Assembly (NCBI RefSeq): GCF_023168325.1
Contig: NZ_AP025688.1
Location: forward strand, 558,001 to 622,000
Length of the DNA stretch: 64,000 nucleotides
Direction of reading: 5' to 3'
DNA from: Tsukamurella sp. PLM1
Lineage (GTDB): Bacteria > Actinomycetota > Actinomycetes > Mycobacteriales > Mycobacteriaceae
Shown here: piece after piece, positions 1-8,330 of the stretch
Layout: every line of letters begins with the position of its first letter
Position numbering within the stretch: position 1 is the first letter of the stretch
Program-made: the position numbers and the translations under genes
Notes under the pieces: generated by a model
Database searches by the model: none
The model's input: only the letters and a program-made list of their open reading frames with translations
Told to the model about the DNA's origin: nothing

Positions 1-28
1 GCCGCGGCGCACCGTCGAACCAGCGGCC

Positions 29-520
29 TCAGCGGTAATTGACGAACTGCACCGCGATGTCGAGGTCGGAGTTCTTGAGCAGCGACTGGACTGCCTGCAG
101 ATCGTCGCGCGACTTGCTGGACACGCGCAGCTCGTCGCCCTGGATCTGGGCCTTCACCGACTTGGGGCCCTCGTCGCGGATCAGCTTGCTGATCTTCTTC
201 GCGTTCTCGCTGGTGATGCCCTCGACCAGCGAGCCGGTGATCTTGTACGTCTTGCCGGAGGCGACGGGCTCGCCGGCGTCGAAGGCCTTGAGCGAGATCC
301 CGCGCTTGATCAGCTTCTCCTGGAACACCTCGAGGCCCGCCTTGACGCGCTCCTCGGCGTCGGAGGTGAGGACCACCTTGTCCTCGCCGGAGAACTCGAC
401 GGTGGTGTTGGTGCCGCGGAAGTCGTACCGCTGGCTCAGCTCCTTCGACGCCTGGTTCAGGGCGTTCGCGACCTCCTGGCGATCGATCTTGCTCACGACA
501 TCGAACGACGAATCGGCCAT
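29..520 (-). CDS. YajQ-family (UPF0234) nucleotide-binding protein
   Basis: A 163-residue protein beginning [17 protein letters not shown] and ending in QFVNYR, the hallmark ends of the YajQ/UPF0234 family. The length equals the family norm. YajQ proteins have two ferredoxin-like folds and bind nucleotides; some members bind cyclic di-GMP and act as transcription co-factors, but the role in actinobacteria is not settled. An upstream in-frame ATG at 568 would add 16 residues unlike the family; I chose 520 because AGGAG lies a normal distance upstream and the family starts there. Cytoplasmic, monocistronic, transcribed away from the tRNA genes. Confidence 0.93.
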   Translation of the reverse strand: MADSSFDVVSKIDRQEVANALNQASKELSQRYDFRGTNTTVEFSGEDKVVLTSDAEERVKAGLEVFQEKLIKRGISLKAFDAGEPVASGKTYKITGSLVEGITSENAKKISKLIRDEGPKSVKAQIQGDELRVSSKSRDDLQAVQSLLKNSDLDIAVQFVNYR

Positions 521-612
521 CTCGGCGGGACTCCTACTCAGTTGACCTGCGGGTTTGCGCGCCCCCACGGGGGCGTTGTAGTCTATCGTCCGCTGCCCTC
601 ACGGACAGCAAA

Positions 613-697
613 GGCACGTTGCCCGAGCGGCCAATGGGAGCGGACTGTAAATCCGTCGGCTTTGCCTACGTAGGTTCGAATCCTACACGTGCCACCA
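613..697 (+). tRNA. tRNA-Tyr (GTA)
   Basis: An 85-nt class II tRNA with a long variable arm and encoded CCA end. The acceptor strands GGCACGT and ACGTGCC pair perfectly, the anticodon GTA is at 647-649, and the T arm carries GGTTCGAATCC. Isolated upstream of a strong hairpin; separate from the Thr/Met tRNA pair that follows. Confidence 0.97.
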
Positions 698-736
698 GCT
701 GCGGCCCCCGGTGATCTGATCATCGGGGGCCGCAGC
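698..736 (+). terminator. Hairpin terminator after tRNA-Tyr
   Basis: A perfect 13-bp stem (GCTGCGGCCCCCG at 698-710 with its complement at 724-736) begins directly after the tRNA CCA end. There is no U tract, as is common for actinobacterial terminators. Confidence 0.75.
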
Positions 737-830
737 GATAACGAGCTGACCTGCGGATTTGGATGAACTCCGCCGCGGTGTGTAATCTCGTTGAGGCTCT
801 TGGAGCGCCGGGAACGGCGACCCGAGGCAC

Positions 831-903
831 GCCCCCTTAGCTCAGTCGGCAGAGCGTTTCCATGGTAAGGAAAAGGTCGACGGTTCGATTCCGTCAGGGG
901 GCT
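831..903 (+). tRNA. tRNA-Thr (GGT)
   Basis: A 73-nt cloverleaf with acceptor GCCCCCT pairing AGGGGGC, anticodon GGT at 864-866 in loop ATGGTAA, and T loop TTCGATT. CCA is not encoded. It precedes tRNA-Met by 32 nt and is probably co-transcribed with it and with rpmG. Confidence 0.96.
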
Positions 904-935
904 CGCTAGACCAGTGCAATGTGCTGATAGCTCAG

Positions 936-1007
936 GGCGGTGTAGCTCAGCTGGTTAGAGCGCACGACTCATAATCGTGAGGTCGGGGATCGAGCCCCCC
1001 ACCGCTA
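936..1007 (+). tRNA. tRNA-Met (CAT), shortened T arm
   Basis: Elongator-type tRNA-Met: anticodon CAT at 970-972 in loop CTCATAA, anticodon stem CACGA/TCGTG, D arm normal. The T arm is odd: only GGGG and CCCC (985-988, 996-999) around an ATCGAGC loop, so it is two bases shorter than the usual five-pair stem with TTCGAGC loop, and total length is 72 instead of 74. The acceptor stem pairs with one G-T. This looks like two shortened homopolymer runs plus a T54 change. Lies immediately upstream of rpmG. Confidence 0.85.
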
Positions 1008-1041
1008 CAACTGACACAAAGATCGTGAAAGAGGGACCGTC

Positions 1042-1209
1042 GTGGCTTCATCGACAGATGTCCGCCCCAAGATCACCTTGGCGTGCGAGGTGTGCAAGCA
1101 CCGCAACTACATCACCAAGAAGAACCGGCGCAACGACCCCGATCGCCTCGAGCTGAAGAAGTTCTGCCCGAACTGCGGCTCGCACCAGGCGCACCGAGAG
1201 TCGCGCTGA
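1042..1209 (+). CDS. rpmG: 50S ribosomal protein L33
   Basis: A 55-residue protein, the standard L33 length, absent from long-ORF predictions because it is short. It starts GTG with GAGGGA upstream and reads [18 protein letters not shown]. Two CxxC pairs (CEVC and CPNC) show the zinc-binding C+ form, which may be replaced by a zinc-free paralogue under zinc limitation. It stands between tRNA-Met and hadA, the same order seen in mycobacteria (rpmG2 before hadABC). Confidence 0.96.
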   Translation: MASSTDVRPKITLACEVCKHRNYITKKNRRNDPDRLELKKFCPNCGSHQAHRESR

Positions 1210-1227
1210 CGTAACACGTTGACCTCA

Positions 1228-1260
1228 GGGAGGGTGTCCGGCCAGGACGCCCTCCCTTTT
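1228..1260 (+). terminator. Intrinsic terminator after rpmG
   Basis: GGGAGGG (1228-1234) pairs with CCCTCCC (1250-1256), extended inward by GTCC/GGAC, and is followed directly by TTTT. This is one of the few canonical U-tract terminators in the window and separates rpmG from hadA. Confidence 0.8.
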
Positions 1261-1304
1261 GGCATACTACCCTTCAGCCCTTTCACGTTAGGTAGGTCCC
1301 ACAC

Positions 1305-1871
1305 GTGAGCAATGACATCGATGTGCCGGGTGGTCCGGTCACCGAGCAGCTCAGCCCCGAAGAAGTCGCGGAGCGCACGCGCGCCGCGGTCGGCTACAAC
1401 TACGAGTTCGCCGAGAAGTACTACGTGAGCCGCGAGAAGGTCCGCGAGTTCGCCAACGCGAGCCAGCTGACCGACCCGGTCCATCACGACGTGGAGGCCG
1501 CGCAGGCGGCCGGCTACGCCGACATCGTGGCGCCCCCGATCATGTTCTCGCTCATCGGGATCATCGCGCACCGCCCGCTGTTCGAGAACGCCATCGTCGG
1601 TTACGGCCGTCGGCCCGTCGTGCAGTCCGAGCAGAAGGTCCAGTTCCACGCGCCCATCGTCGCGGGGATGACGCTGACCACGCACGTGCACTTCGATCAG
1701 TTCAAGCAGGCCGCCGGTGTCGACCTGATCGTCACGCGGAACGAGATCTCGGACCAGGACGGCAACCCGTTGGTCACGTCGTGGACCACACTGGCCGGCC
1801 GGTCCGGTGAGGGCGAGGATGCCGCCTTCATCAACGCAATGGAAAAGGTGATGATGTATGGCGCTTCGTAA
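1305..1871 (+). CDS. hadA: (3R)-hydroxyacyl-ACP dehydratase subunit HadA
   Basis: Partner subunit of the FAS-II (3R)-hydroxyacyl-ACP dehydratase used in meromycolic-acid elongation; target region of thiacetazone/isoxyl in mycobacteria. The FAS1-like MaoC N-domain is recognisable from about residue 30 (YNYEFAEKYYVSREKVREFA) and ends with a tail after WTTLAGR. At 188 residues it is about 30 longer than the mycobacterial protein, the extra being an N-terminal extension starting at this GTG; an internal start near residue 29 cannot be excluded. HadA lacks the catalytic dyad, supplied by HadB. Its 3' end overlaps hadB by 14 nt, indicating translational coupling. Confidence 0.92.
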   Translation: MSNDIDVPGGPVTEQLSPEEVAERTRAAVGYNYEFAEKYYVSREKVREFANASQLTDPVHHDVEAAQAAGYADIVAPPIMFSLIGIIAHRPLFENAIVGYGRRPVVQSEQKVQFHAPIVAGMTLTTHVHFDQFKQAAGVDLIVTRNEISDQDGNPLVTSWTTLAGRSGEGEDAAFINAMEKVMMYGAS

Positions 1872-2283
1872 CTTCGCGGACGTGTCGGTGGGCGACGAGC
1901 TCCCCGAGCGGACCTTCGAGCTGACCCGCGGCGACCTGGTCAACTACGCCGGCGTCACCGGCGACCCCAACCCCATCCACTGGTCGGATCACATCGTGAA
2001 GCTGGCCGGCATGGAGGACGTGGTCGCGCAGGGCATGCTGACGATGTCGTTGGGCTCGAACTACATCACCGAGTGGCTGGGCGATCCGGGTGCGCTCAAG
2101 GAGTACAGCGTCCGGTTCAGCGCCATGGTGTACGTCCCGGCCGATCAGAAGGCCGAGCTGCAGTACACCGGCAAGATCAAGTCGCTCGACCCCGAGACCA
2201 AGACCGGCGTCGTGTTCCTGACGGTCAAGCAGGGCGAGCGCAAGATCTTCGGCAAGCCGATCGCCACCGTCCAGTTCGCCTGA
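1858..2283 (+). CDS. hadB: (3R)-hydroxyacyl-ACP dehydratase subunit HadB
   Basis: Catalytic subunit of the HadAB dehydratase of FAS-II. The 141-residue MaoC hot-dog protein carries the hydratase-2 motif with Asp and His in GDPNPIHWSDH (about residues 36-46), the catalytic pair for dehydration of 3-hydroxyacyl-ACP. Length matches mycobacterial HadB (142). The start ATG lies inside hadA. No hadC follows: the next gene is tRNA-Trp only 120 nt away, so only the HadAB pair is encoded here. Confidence 0.94.
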   Translation: MALRNFADVSVGDELPERTFELTRGDLVNYAGVTGDPNPIHWSDHIVKLAGMEDVVAQGMLTMSLGSNYITEWLGDPGALKEYSVRFSAMVYVPADQKAELQYTGKIKSLDPETKTGVVFLTVKQGERKIFGKPIATVQFA

Positions 2284-2401
2284 CGGGGCGTTTTGAGGTG
2301 CGGCACCGATGTGCCGTACACTGAACTGTCCGCACCAGAAGGCGGGCGTGCGAAAGCGCGCCCATCGAAAGGTGGGGAAGTGCGGGGCCGGAAGGTCCCG
2401 C

Positions 2402-2474
2402 AAGGGTGTAGCTCAGTTGGTAGAGCAGCGGTCTCCAAAACCGCAGGTCGCAGGTTCGAGTCCTGTCGCCCCTG
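2402..2474 (+). tRNA. tRNA-Trp (CCA)
   Basis: Anticodon CCA at 2435-2437 in loop CTCCAAA with stem GCGGT/ACCGC; T arm GCAGG-TTCGAGT-CCTGT. The acceptor reads AAGGGTG against CGCCCCT, leaving an A-C mismatch at the second pair; one extra G in the 5' run (AGGGGTG) would restore seven pairs. CCA end not encoded. Located just upstream of secE, as in other Mycobacteriales. Confidence 0.92.
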
Positions 2475-2548
2475 CATAGGCGGGCCCCGGCCCGGCTGTC
2501 GAAATCGGCGGGCCGACGCCCGCTGGAAGATCCAGCGGAGGGATGTGC

Positions 2549-2938
2549 GTGAGCGACGACAAGGACGACGCGACCACCGGCGAGACCGCCGGCGACAGCG
2601 CCGCCGAAGACGCCCAGCAGGCCCGTCCCTCCGGTAAGCGCTCGAGCGGCCGTCGCGGTCGCACCGCGCTGGCGGAGGCTCCCGCGCCCGGTGAGGCGGC
2701 GGAGGCCGGCCCGTCGAAGAAGGCCGCGGCCAAGAAGGAGTCGCGCAATCCGTTCGCTGCGGTGTGGCTGTTCCTGCGCCAGGTCGTCGCCGAGCTGCGC
2801 AAGGTCATCTGGCCCACCAAGAGCCAGATGGTCAACTACACGATCATCGTGCTGGTGTTCGTGGTGGTCCTCACCGCGTTCGTCAGCCTGCTGGACCTCG
2901 GCTTCGCGAAGCTGATGCTGTGGGCGTTCGGCAAGTAG
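2549..2938 (+). CDS. secE: Preprotein translocase subunit SecE
   Basis: Small essential membrane subunit clamping SecY in the Sec translocon. The 129-residue protein has a long hydrophilic, Ala/Lys-rich N-terminal half, an amphipathic helix ([17 protein letters not shown], the SecE signature) and one C-terminal membrane segment (about residues 99-120). I chose the GTG at 2549 because GGAGGG ends at 2542, giving normal spacing; the in-frame ATG at 2543 abuts the Shine-Dalgarno sequence. Followed by nusG after 40 nt. Confidence 0.94.
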   Translation: MSDDKDDATTGETAGDSAAEDAQQARPSGKRSSGRRGRTALAEAPAPGEAAEAGPSKKAAAKKESRNPFAAVWLFLRQVVAELRKVIWPTKSQMVNYTIIVLVFVVVLTAFVSLLDLGFAKLMLWAFGK

Positions 2939-2978
2939 CCGGACCACGGAACGACGAGACGGAAGGAACTTCGGCGCT

Positions 2979-3821
2979 GTGAGCACCCCGGAGCACAACG
3001 AGGCAGAGCAGGACGTCCAGGAGGACGTGCTGGTCGACGACGCTGCCGCGGCGACCGAGGTGTCGGCCGAGGACGAAGCCCTGATCGAGACCGAGGAGAG
3101 CGTCTTCGGCACCCCCGAGGAGGACGCGGCCGCCGGCGACGGCGCCGAGCTCGTCGAGGAGGAGGCCGAGGAGGAGGAGATCGACCCGGTCGAGGAGCTG
3201 AAGGCGCAGCTGCGCATCGCCCCCGGCGATTGGTACGTGATCCACACCTACGCGGGCTACGAGAACAAGGTCAAGGCCAACCTCGAGACCCGTGTCCAGA
3301 ACCTCGACGTCGGCGACTACATCTTCCAGGTGGAGGTCCCCACCGAAGAGGTCACCGAAATCAAGAACGGCCAGCAGAAGCGGGTCAACCGTAAGGTGCT
3401 GCCGGGCTACATCCTGGTTCGCATGGACCTCAACGACGAGTCGTGGGGCGCGGTCCGTAACACCCCCGGCGTCACCGGCTTCGTCGGCCTGACCAGCAAG
3501 CCCTCGCCGCTCACGATGAACGAGGTCGTGAAGTTCCTGCTCCCCGAGAGCGCCCGGACCAAGCCCGCCAAGGACAGGGCCGTCGCCGGGTCCGACGGTG
3601 CCGCCGCAGCGTCCGGCGCGACGGTCTCGCAGGGCCCCGCGGTCGAGGTCGACTTCGAGGTCGGCGAGTCGGTCACCGTCATGGACGGCCCGTTCGCGAC
3701 CCTGCCCGCGTCCATCAGCGAGATCAACGCCGAGCAGCGCAAGCTCAAGGTGCTGGTGTCGATCTTCGGTCGTGAGACGCCCGTCGAGCTGGCCTTCAAC
3801 CAGGTCGAGAAGATCTCCTAG
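2979..3821 (+). CDS. nusG: Transcription termination/antitermination protein NusG
   Basis: Transcription elongation factor binding RNA polymerase and linking it to Rho or ribosomes. 280 residues: an acidic N-terminal extension of about 75 residues typical of actinobacteria, the NGN domain ([19 protein letters not shown] to about residue 185), an Ala/Gly-rich linker, and a C-terminal KOW domain ([15 protein letters not shown]). Starts GTG with GGAAGGA upstream; forms the conserved secE-nusG-rplK-rplA run. Confidence 0.95.
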   Translation: MSTPEHNEAEQDVQEDVLVDDAAAATEVSAEDEALIETEESVFGTPEEDAAAGDGAELVEEEAEEEEIDPVEELKAQLRIAPGDWYVIHTYAGYENKVKANLETRVQNLDVGDYIFQVEVPTEEVTEIKNGQQKRVNRKVLPGYILVRMDLNDESWGAVRNTPGVTGFVGLTSKPSPLTMNEVVKFLLPESARTKPAKDRAVAGSDGAAAASGATVSQGPAVEVDFEVGESVTVMDGPFATLPASISEINAEQRKLKVLVSIFGRETPVELAFNQVEKIS

Positions 3822-3880
3822 CGAGAACATGCTTCCCGCGCCGCTGCAAAGGCGCGGGGTGATGAAAAAGGATACTGAGG

Positions 3881-4312
3881 ATGCCCCCGAAGAAGAAGAA
3901 GGTCGCCGGGCTCATCAAGCTGCAGATCCAGGCCGGGCAGGCCAACCCTGCTCCGCCCGTGGGTCCCGCGCTTGGTCAGCACGGCGTCAACATCATGGAG
4001 TTCTGCAAGGCGTACAACGCCGCGACCGAGTCGCAGCGTGGCAACGTCATCCCCGTCGAGATCACGGTCTACGAGGACCGTTCTTTCGACTTCAAGCTGA
4101 AGACTCCTCCCGCTGCGAAGCTGCTGCTCAAGGCCGCAGGAGTGCAGAAGGGCTCGGGCGAGCCGCACAAGAACAAGGTCGCCAAGGTGACCTGGGATCA
4201 GGTGCGCGAGATCGCCGAGACCAAGAAGGAAGATCTGAACGCGAACGACGTCGATCAGGCCGCGAAGATCATCGCCGGCACTGCTCGCTCGATGGGCATC
4301 ACCGTCGAGTAG
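3881..4312 (+). CDS. rplK: 50S ribosomal protein L11
   Basis: L11 of the GTPase-associated centre, 143 residues, beginning [19 protein letters not shown] and containing the thiostrepton-region motif [19 protein letters not shown]. Normal family length. The leader between nusG and rplK holds a hairpin, CCCGCGCC (3835-3842) with GGCGCGGG (3851-3858), a possible attenuator or feedback site. RBS TGAGG lies just upstream of the ATG. Confidence 0.97.
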   Translation: MPPKKKKVAGLIKLQIQAGQANPAPPVGPALGQHGVNIMEFCKAYNAATESQRGNVIPVEITVYEDRSFDFKLKTPPAAKLLLKAAGVQKGSGEPHKNKVAKVTWDQVREIAETKKEDLNANDVDQAAKIIAGTARSMGITVE

Positions 4313-4406
4313 TCGGATCGGGAGGCGTAAGCCTCCCGTGGGAGGCCGGCTCGGCCCGCGGAACCACTCCTGCCCGTAGTGGGCAAGATAAGAAAGAGCT
4401 AGATAC

Positions 4407-5120
4407 ATGAGCAAGAACAGCAAGGCCTACAAGGCCGCTGCCGAGAAGGTCGACAAGGACAAGCTGTACAGCCCGCTCGAGGCCGTCACGCTCGCCAAGG
4501 AGACCTCCTCCACCAAGCAGGACGCCACCGTCGAGGTCGCGATGCGCCTCGGTGTCGACCCCCGTAAGGCCGATCAGATGGTGCGCGGCACCGTCAACCT
4601 GCCGAACGGCACGGGTAAGACGGCGCGCGTGATCGTGTTCGCCGTCGGCGACAAGGCCGAGGAGGCCAAGGCCGCGGGTGCCGACGAGGTGGGCGCCGAG
4701 GACCTGATCGAGAAGATTCAGGGCGGCTGGCTCGAGTTCGACGCCGCGATCGCCACCCCGGACCAGATGGCCAAGGTCGGCCGGATCGCTCGCGTCCTGG
4801 GCCCGCGTGGCCTCATGCCGAACCCGAAGACCGGCACCGTCACCCCCGACGTGACCAAGGCCGTGAACGACATCAAGGGCGGCAAGATCAACTTCCGCGT
4901 CGACAAGGCGGCCAACCTTCACTTCGTGATCGGTAAGGCCTCCTTCGATGCGAAGCAGCTGGTGGAGAACTACGGCGCCGCGCTGGACGAGATCCTGCGC
5001 GCGAAGCCGTCGGCGGCCAAGGGCCGGTACCTGAAGAAGGTCACCGTCTCGACGACCACCGGACCGGGCATCCAGGTGGACCCGCAGCGCGTGAGCAACC
5101 TCACCGAGGAAGAGGCGTAA
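4407..5120 (+). CDS. rplA: 50S ribosomal protein L1
   Basis: L1 of the ribosomal stalk, 237 residues, with the family motif around [12 protein letters not shown]-like [17 protein letters not shown] near residue 140. In many bacteria L1 represses its own operon by binding the mRNA leader. The rplK-rplA gap contains a tight hairpin, GGGAGGC-GTAA-GCCTCCC (4320-4337), which could be such a site or a processing site; that is inference. A terminator follows the stop codon. Confidence 0.97.
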   Translation: MSKNSKAYKAAAEKVDKDKLYSPLEAVTLAKETSSTKQDATVEVAMRLGVDPRKADQMVRGTVNLPNGTGKTARVIVFAVGDKAEEAKAAGADEVGAEDLIEKIQGGWLEFDAAIATPDQMAKVGRIARVLGPRGLMPNPKTGTVTPDVTKAVNDIKGGKINFRVDKAANLHFVIGKASFDAKQLVENYGAALDEILRAKPSAAKGRYLKKVTVSTTTGPGIQVDPQRVSNLTEEEA

Positions 5121-5148
5121 GCCCTTCCCGTTCAGGGACACTGACGAA

Positions 5149-5176
5149 GAAACCCCCGACCTGTGGTCGGGGTTTC
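5149..5176 (+). terminator. Terminator after rplA
   Basis: GAAACCCCCGAC (5149-5160) pairs with GTCGGGGTTTC (5166-5176). The left arm has five C and the right arm four G, so one base bulges; this imbalance is what loss of a single G would give. Confidence 0.8.
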
Positions 5177-5218
5177 TCGGTGTTCCGGGCCGGTGTTCCG
5201 GGCGCCGTGAGGTCGGGC

Positions 5219-5701
5219 TCAGACCAGGAAGTACGAGCTCGACGACGACGCGAGACCCACGACGACCAGCCAGAAGATGATGTAGGCGACGATGCCCGCG
5301 GTCGCGATGCCGCCGAGGATGACGCCCACGAGCGCGAGCGTGTTCTTGTAGCCGCGCTGCTTGGACTTGTTCAGAGCGATCCAGCTGACGATGAGGCCGG
5401 GAAGGCCGCAGCACGCGACGGCCAGGATGAGGCCGACGATGCCCATCGTGTTCTCGGGATCCTCGATCTTCTCGCCGTTCGGGCCGAACGGCGCGGGCTG
5501 GCCGTACGCCGGCTGGCCGTACGGCTGCTGGCCGAACTGCGGATCGTACGGCTGCTGGCCGAACTGCTGCTGCCCGTACTGCTGCTGGCCGTACTGCTGC
5601 TGGCCGTAGTCGGGCTGACCCGACGGCTTCTGGAACGGATCCTGACCGTAGGGCTGGTTCGGGTCCTGCGGCTGGCCGTACGGATCATTCGGCGTCGACA
5701 T
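5219..5701 (-). CDS. Gln/Tyr/Pro-rich DUF4190-type membrane protein
   Basis: 160 residues. The first half is a low-complexity, proline/glutamine/tyrosine/glycine-rich region built from YGQQQ and YGQPQ units; the second half (from about residue 85, ENTMGIVGLILAVACCGLPG) is a two-helix membrane domain of the DUF4190 type. Such proteins are common and uncharacterised in actinobacteria; the disordered tail probably faces the cytoplasm. Start chosen at the ATG with AGGGGAG upstream; the longer in-frame extension lacks family likeness. The low-complexity tail resembles that of the protein starting at 7408, suggesting shared partners. Confidence 0.85.
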   Translation of the reverse strand: MSTPNDPYGQPQDPNQPYGQDPFQKPSGQPDYGQQQYGQQQYGQQQFGQQPYDPQFGQQPYGQPAYGQPAPFGPNGEKIEDPENTMGIVGLILAVACCGLPGLIVSWIALNKSKQRGYKNTLALVGVILGGIATAGIVAYIIFWLVVVGLASSSSSYFLV

Positions 5702-5866
5702 CGTGAATTCTCCCCTTGTGAAGACGAAAGCTAAGTGCGAGCTAAGCGTAGCCGACCGGCCTGACGGCGCGCTTGTCGCCGGCTTGGCGCGCGCGGCGCG
5801 TCTCCGCGGCGGCGGCGCCTGTGCGACAGCGAAAACGTGTCGGCGGTCGTCGGTATCCTCGCCGCT

Positions 5867-6681
5867 ATGGACGACGACAAGCTGCTCTCGCGCATCGGGG
5901 CGCTGCTGCGGCAGGCCGAGGGCACGGACAACGAGCACGAGGCCGCCACCTTCACTGAGGCGGCGCAGCGACTGGCCACGGCGGCGTCGATCGATCTCGC
6001 CGTGGCGCGGGCGCATCGGCGCGGTGCCGAGCCGGCGCGCGCGGCGCGCAGCAGCGCACCGTCCGGATCGGGGAGGCGGGCAGGCGCGGGCTGCGCACGT
6101 TCGTCGAGCTGTTCGTCGCGATCGCGCAGTCGAACGACGTGCGGTGCGACGTGGCGTCCAACTCCACGTTCGTGTTCGCCTACGGGTTCGCGGAGGACGT
6201 GGACGCGTGCGAGGCGCTGTACGCGTCGCTGGTGATCCAGATGGTCCGCGCGTCGGACGCGTACCTGCGGTCGGGCGCCCACAAGTCGGAGACGGTGCAG
6301 CAGCTGTACGAGGACCGTCGCACTCGGCGCCGGTGGGTCGAGACGAAACCGGTCGCTGCGGTCACGGCGCGGATCAACTTCCAATCGGCGTTCGCCGCGC
6401 GCATCGGGGCACGGCTCGCGGAGGCCCGCGCGGCGGAGACGGCGCAGGCCACGGCCCAGGGCGAGCCCGGCACCGCGGTCGCCCTGCGTGACAAGGAACT
6501 CGAGCTGAAGTCGTTCTACCGGGAGCAGTCCTCGGCCCGGGGCCGGTGGCGCGGGTCCTCCGCCTCCGCCGGCTATTCCGACGGTGCCCGCCGCGCGGGC
6601 GACAGGGCGGGCCGGTCCGCGCGTCTCGGCGACACGTCCGAGTTGGGCGGCGGCCGCGGCGAACTGGAGCGGGGCGCGTAG
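5867..6681 (+). pseudogene. DUF2786 domain protein, frame broken
   Basis: The N-terminal 55 residues (MDDDKLLSRIGALLRQAEGT, then EHEAATFTEAAQRLATAASID) are the DUF2786 signature; the rest reads in another frame from about 6050 (QRTVRIGEAGRRGLRTFVEL to ELERGA). Moving from one to the other needs one base restored between about 6020 and 6050, within a GC-only stretch. The function of DUF2786 proteins is unknown. Its stop TAG overlaps a GTG that may start the next gene, and the HExxH protein at 8331 is a frequent neighbour of this family, so the set probably acts together. Real mutation or sequence error cannot be separated here. Confidence 0.75.
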
Positions 6682-6694
6682 TGCCCCGCCGTAC

Positions 6695-7411
6695 GTGCCG
6701 CACTCGCCGCCGCCGCCACCGCCGCGGCGGTCCGCGGCGGTGTGGTGGGCGGTCGGCGCGGCGGTCGTGGTGGTGCTCCTCGTCGCGGTGATCGCGGCCG
6801 TGCTGGTCGTGCGCAGCACGGGCGGGGGTTCGCAGGCGGGGGCGGCACCGTCGTCCACGAGCACCGCGACGGGGAGAACCTGCGGTCTCCCCGGGCCGAG
6901 CTCGACGACCCCGATCGGTGAGCGGGTGGTGTCGGGGCCGGTGTCATTCCCGGTCTCGGCGGCGCCGGGCTGGTCGCCGCAGCGCTACCAGCTGTTCTCG
7001 CCGGGCGCGCAGTCCGCGGGGCTGCGTACGCCGGTGCCGGGGCACCGGTGGGACGCGCATGCGGAGATCGGCCTCACCACCTTCTCTCCGAAGGTATCGA
7101 TCCATGAGGCTGCGCGGCGGATCATCCCGTGCATCGTGGGCAGCAGTCGGTACGACTCGTACCGCCCTCGCCTGGAGGGGCTGACCGACCCTGAGCCGAT
7201 CACCGTCGACGGCGTGCCCGCCGCGCGGGTCACCGGCCGGATCCTGGTCAGCCGCTCGGGCCTCGCGATCGCAGGCGATGTCGTTACGGTGGTGGTCATG
7301 GACTCGGCACCCCAGGCATACTTCGAGTCGGACACTCCGATCGGCGATACCGCCCTCGCGGCGGTGGCGAACCAGATCTTCGAGCAGCTCAAGGTGGCGA
7401 GGGACGTATGA
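6695..7411 (+). CDS. Membrane-anchored secreted protein, first of a tandem pair
   Basis: About 238 residues: a short proline-rich start, one membrane segment (about residues 13-34, WAVGAAVVVVLLVAVIAAVLVV), then an extracytoplasmic domain with two conserved Cys (TCGLPG and IIPCIVG). The C-terminal domain is paralogous to the next gene: PVSFPVSAAPGW, ITVDGVPAARVTGRILV and ANQIFEQLKVARDV match it closely. A GTG at 6681 overlapping the previous stop would start the protein as MPPPYVPHSP if one C were restored in the run at 6684-6687; without that, GTG 6695 is the first usable start. The stop overlaps the next ATG (ATGA). Function unknown. Confidence 0.7.
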   Translation: MPHSPPPPPPRRSAAVWWAVGAAVVVVLLVAVIAAVLVVRSTGGGSQAGAAPSSTSTATGRTCGLPGPSSTTPIGERVVSGPVSFPVSAAPGWSPQRYQLFSPGAQSAGLRTPVPGHRWDAHAEIGLTTFSPKVSIHEAARRIIPCIVGSSRYDSYRPRLEGLTDPEPITVDGVPAARVTGRILVSRSGLAIAGDVVTVVVMDSAPQAYFESDTPIGDTALAAVANQIFEQLKVARDV

Positions 7412-8327
7412 GCAACCCGCAGGATCCGTACGGTCAGCAGCAACCGGACCCGTACGCGCAGCAGCCCGATCCGTACGCGCAGGGCGGCTATCAGTACGGA
7501 TACGGCGGCCAGCAGCCCGATCCGTACTCGCAGCAGTACCAGCAGGGCTACCAGCAGCAGCCGTATCAGTACCCGGGCCAGTACCCCGGTCAGGGGCCGC
7601 AGGGCAGCCGCCGCAGGGGCCCAAGCGCACCGGCCTGTTCGTCGCGATCGGCGTCGCCGTGGGCCTGGTGATCGTGGTCGCGCTCGCGGCCGTGTTCCTG
7701 GTCGTGCGGTCGTCATCCAGCGAGGACCCCACGGTCGCGGCGCCCACGTCGAGCGCCGCCGACACCACGACCGGCGGAAGTACGGGCGGCGACTGCGGCA
7801 TGCCGGGAACCGGGCTCGCGTCGGAGATCACCGACCGCGTCTCGTCGGGCCCGCTGTCGTTCCCCGTGTCGGCGGCGCCCGGGTGGGAGCGCGAGAGCTA
7901 CACGGTGTACGCGCAGAGCATCGCCGCCGCCGGCCTGCAGAAGTCGATGGGAGACGGTCAGCCGTGGCAGGCGGGCGCCGAGGTCGGGCAGACCAACTTC
8001 GGCTCCAAACTGGACCCCAAGGACGCGGCTGCGCGGATGATCCAGTGCATCGCCGACGGCGCCGGGTACAACTCGGCCACCAGCAAGCGGGTCGAGCAGA
8101 CGCCGCCGGAGTCGATCACCGTCGACGGGGTGGCCGCCGCGAAAGTCACCGGGAAGATCCTCGTGACCGCACCGGACGTCACGGTCGCCGGTGACGACGT
8201 GACGGTCATCGTGATCGCGTCCGCCCCGCAGACGTACGCGATGCTGGTGATCCCGATCGGCCGCGACGACATGGCCGCGACGGGCAAGGCGATCATCGAG
8301 CAGCTCAAGGTGGCTAAGGACGTCTAG
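7408..8327 (+). pseudogene. Membrane-anchored secreted protein, second of the tandem pair, frame broken
   Basis: Begins MSNPQDPYGQQQPDPYAQQ, a Gln/Pro/Tyr-rich cytoplasmic tail of about 65 residues, then changes frame at a GG doublet near 7602-7604; restoring one G gives QGPQGQPPQGPKRTGLFVAIG and runs into a membrane helix and an extracytoplasmic domain ending AIIEQLKVAKDV. The external domain shares about half its residues with the preceding gene, including the paired Cys (DCGMPG, MIQCIAD), indicating tandem duplication. Overlaps the previous gene by 4 nt and is followed after 3 nt by the metalloprotein gene. Function unknown. Confidence 0.75.
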
Positions 8328-8330
8328 GAT

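Noticed and set aside
740-760. GACCTGCGGATTT-like strings after tRNA-Tyr, near 540, 20447 and 25805
   Set aside because: They resemble one another over about ten bases only; too short and variable to claim a repeat family.
5731-6864. Long minus-strand frame opposite the DUF2786 gene
   Set aside because: Composition is Arg/Ala/Pro shadow sequence; the plus strand carries recognisable domains.
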